Shown here: in pieces, positions 5,520 to 5,940 of the stretch
Numbering within the stretch: the stretch's first letter is position 1
How the letters are laid out: each line of letters opens with the position of its first letter
Assembly: GCA_002309765.1 (NCBI GenBank)
Contig: DBXY01000002.1
Span: 1-5,940 of the forward strand
Length of the DNA: 5,940 nucleotides
From: Verrucomicrobia bacterium UBA1200
GTDB lineage: Bacteria > Verrucomicrobiota > Kiritimatiellia > RFP12 > UBA1067
Direction: 5' to 3'
Made by a program: the position numbers and the translations under genes
The notes under the pieces: generated by a model
What the model saw: only the letters and a program-made list of their open reading frames with translations
Told to the model about the DNA's origin: nothing
The model's database searches: none

Positions 5520-5887
5520 ATCAACAAATCCTTTGCGAGTTGCGCCGCCGCGGGATCGGCGGACTGGTTCGCGGCCTCTTCCAGGGGGATGCGGGCCTCG
5601 GCGGTCCGCCCCATCCTGAGAAGAGCCATCCCTTTGAACGCTTTAAGCATCGCCACGTCTGGGAAACGTGGGATGGCATAGCTGTCGAGATAATCCACTG
5701 CGCCCCGGAAGTCCAGCATGCTGATGAAGAGGATGGCGTTCGCCGATGCGACGGACGCCTCCCCCGGACGAAACGCTTCCAGCGCCGCGAGAATCTTCGC
5801 GGCGGACCGGAAACGATTTTGACCCGTCGCCATTAAGGCGACGTTCAACAACAGCCGCGCCTCTTCGGGCGTGAGATCGAACATCAT
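5516..5887 (-). CDS. sctG: SctG-like TPR needle chaperone
   Basis: This 123-residue all-helical protein has TPR-type hairpins: LTPEEARLLLNVALMATGQN, then RFRSAAKILAAL, a middle pair around 44-70, and LKAFKGMALLRMGRTAEARI near 81-100, closing with an Ala-rich helix. Position and length fit YscG/PscG (about 115 aa), the TPR chaperone that with SctE holds monomeric needle protein in the cytoplasm and stops early polymerisation. The gene directly follows sctF, as in the Yersinia operon, with which it shares a TAATG overlap. A second ATG follows immediately at 5884. No Shine-Dalgarno is seen upstream, so translation probably depends on ribosomes ending sctF. Sequence identity to known SctG cannot be judged by eye; the assignment rests on fold pattern, size and location. 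Confidence 0.82.
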   Translation of the reverse strand: MMFDLTPEEARLLLNVALMATGQNRFRSAAKILAALEAFRPGEASVASANAILFISMLDFRGAVDYLDSYAIPRFPDVAMLKAFKGMALLRMGRTAEARIPLEEAANQSADPAAAQLAKDLLI

Positions 5888-5940
5888 TAGCGGAAGTTCG
5901 ACGCGATAGAGTTCAGCGCGTCGCCCATGTTCTTGTTGAT
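5887..5940 (-). CDS. sctF: T3SS needle filament protein SctF (partial, C-terminal 17 residues only)
   Basis: The minus strand from the right edge reads in frame INKNMGDALNSIASNFR and then TAA. This is the C-terminal signature of needle subunits (MxiH, PrgI and YscF end in a DAL/xSI..NFR-like helix), which line the needle channel and are needed for polymerisation. The 5' part lies beyond the window. The stop shares its last base with the ATG of the downstream TPR gene (TAATG). Despite the short visible stretch, the motif together with its position before sctG and sctI makes the call firm. Confidence 0.9.
   Translation of the reverse strand: MNKNMGDALNSIASNFR

Overview
All protein-coding content in this window lies on the minus strand. 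It is the central part of a type III secretion system (T3SS, injectisome) operon. Read 5'->3' on the minus strand (right to left in window coordinates), the order is: needle subunit sctF (only its last 17 codons), a sctG-like TPR needle chaperone, inner rod sctI, inner-ring lipoprotein sctJ, a small TPR gene that resembles sctY (YscY), sorting-platform sctK, stator sctL, ATPase sctN, stalk sctO, and the start of a long, repeat-rich sctP-like ruler that runs off the left edge. This matches the Yersinia-type layout F-G-(H)-I-J-K-L followed by N-O-P. There are two differences: nothing corresponding to sctH lies between G and I, and an extra TPR gene sits between J and K.

The genes are packed as one transcript. 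F/G, G/I, L/N and O/P have stop/start overlaps of 1 to 4 bases, and K/L overlap by 13 bases. The only gaps are I/J (35 bp), J/Y (25 bp), Y/K (38 bp) and N/O (22 bp). Small inverted repeats lie in or beside three of them. No promoter or terminator is evident, as expected inside an operon. There are no RNA genes, insertion sequences, CRISPR arrays or attachment sites.

The gene products fit together as follows. SctF polymerises into the needle and SctI forms the rod or adaptor beneath it. SctG, and perhaps SctY, would chaperone early substrates. SctJ forms an inner-membrane ring. SctK links that ring to the cytoplasmic sorting platform, where SctL holds the SctN ATPase and SctO connects the ATPase to the export gate. 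SctP would measure the needle and switch substrate class.

The organism is a Gram-negative bacterium of moderate G+C. SctJ has a lipobox signal peptide and the gene set is complete and intact over this stretch. The divergence from the proteobacterial sequences I know and the SctJ without a C-terminal membrane helix would fit a non-proteobacterial lineage such as the Verrucomicrobiota/Lentisphaerota/Kiritimatiellota/Chlamydiota group, but this is a weak inference. The most notable feature is a 52-residue (156-bp) in-frame tandem repeat in the putative needle-length ruler.
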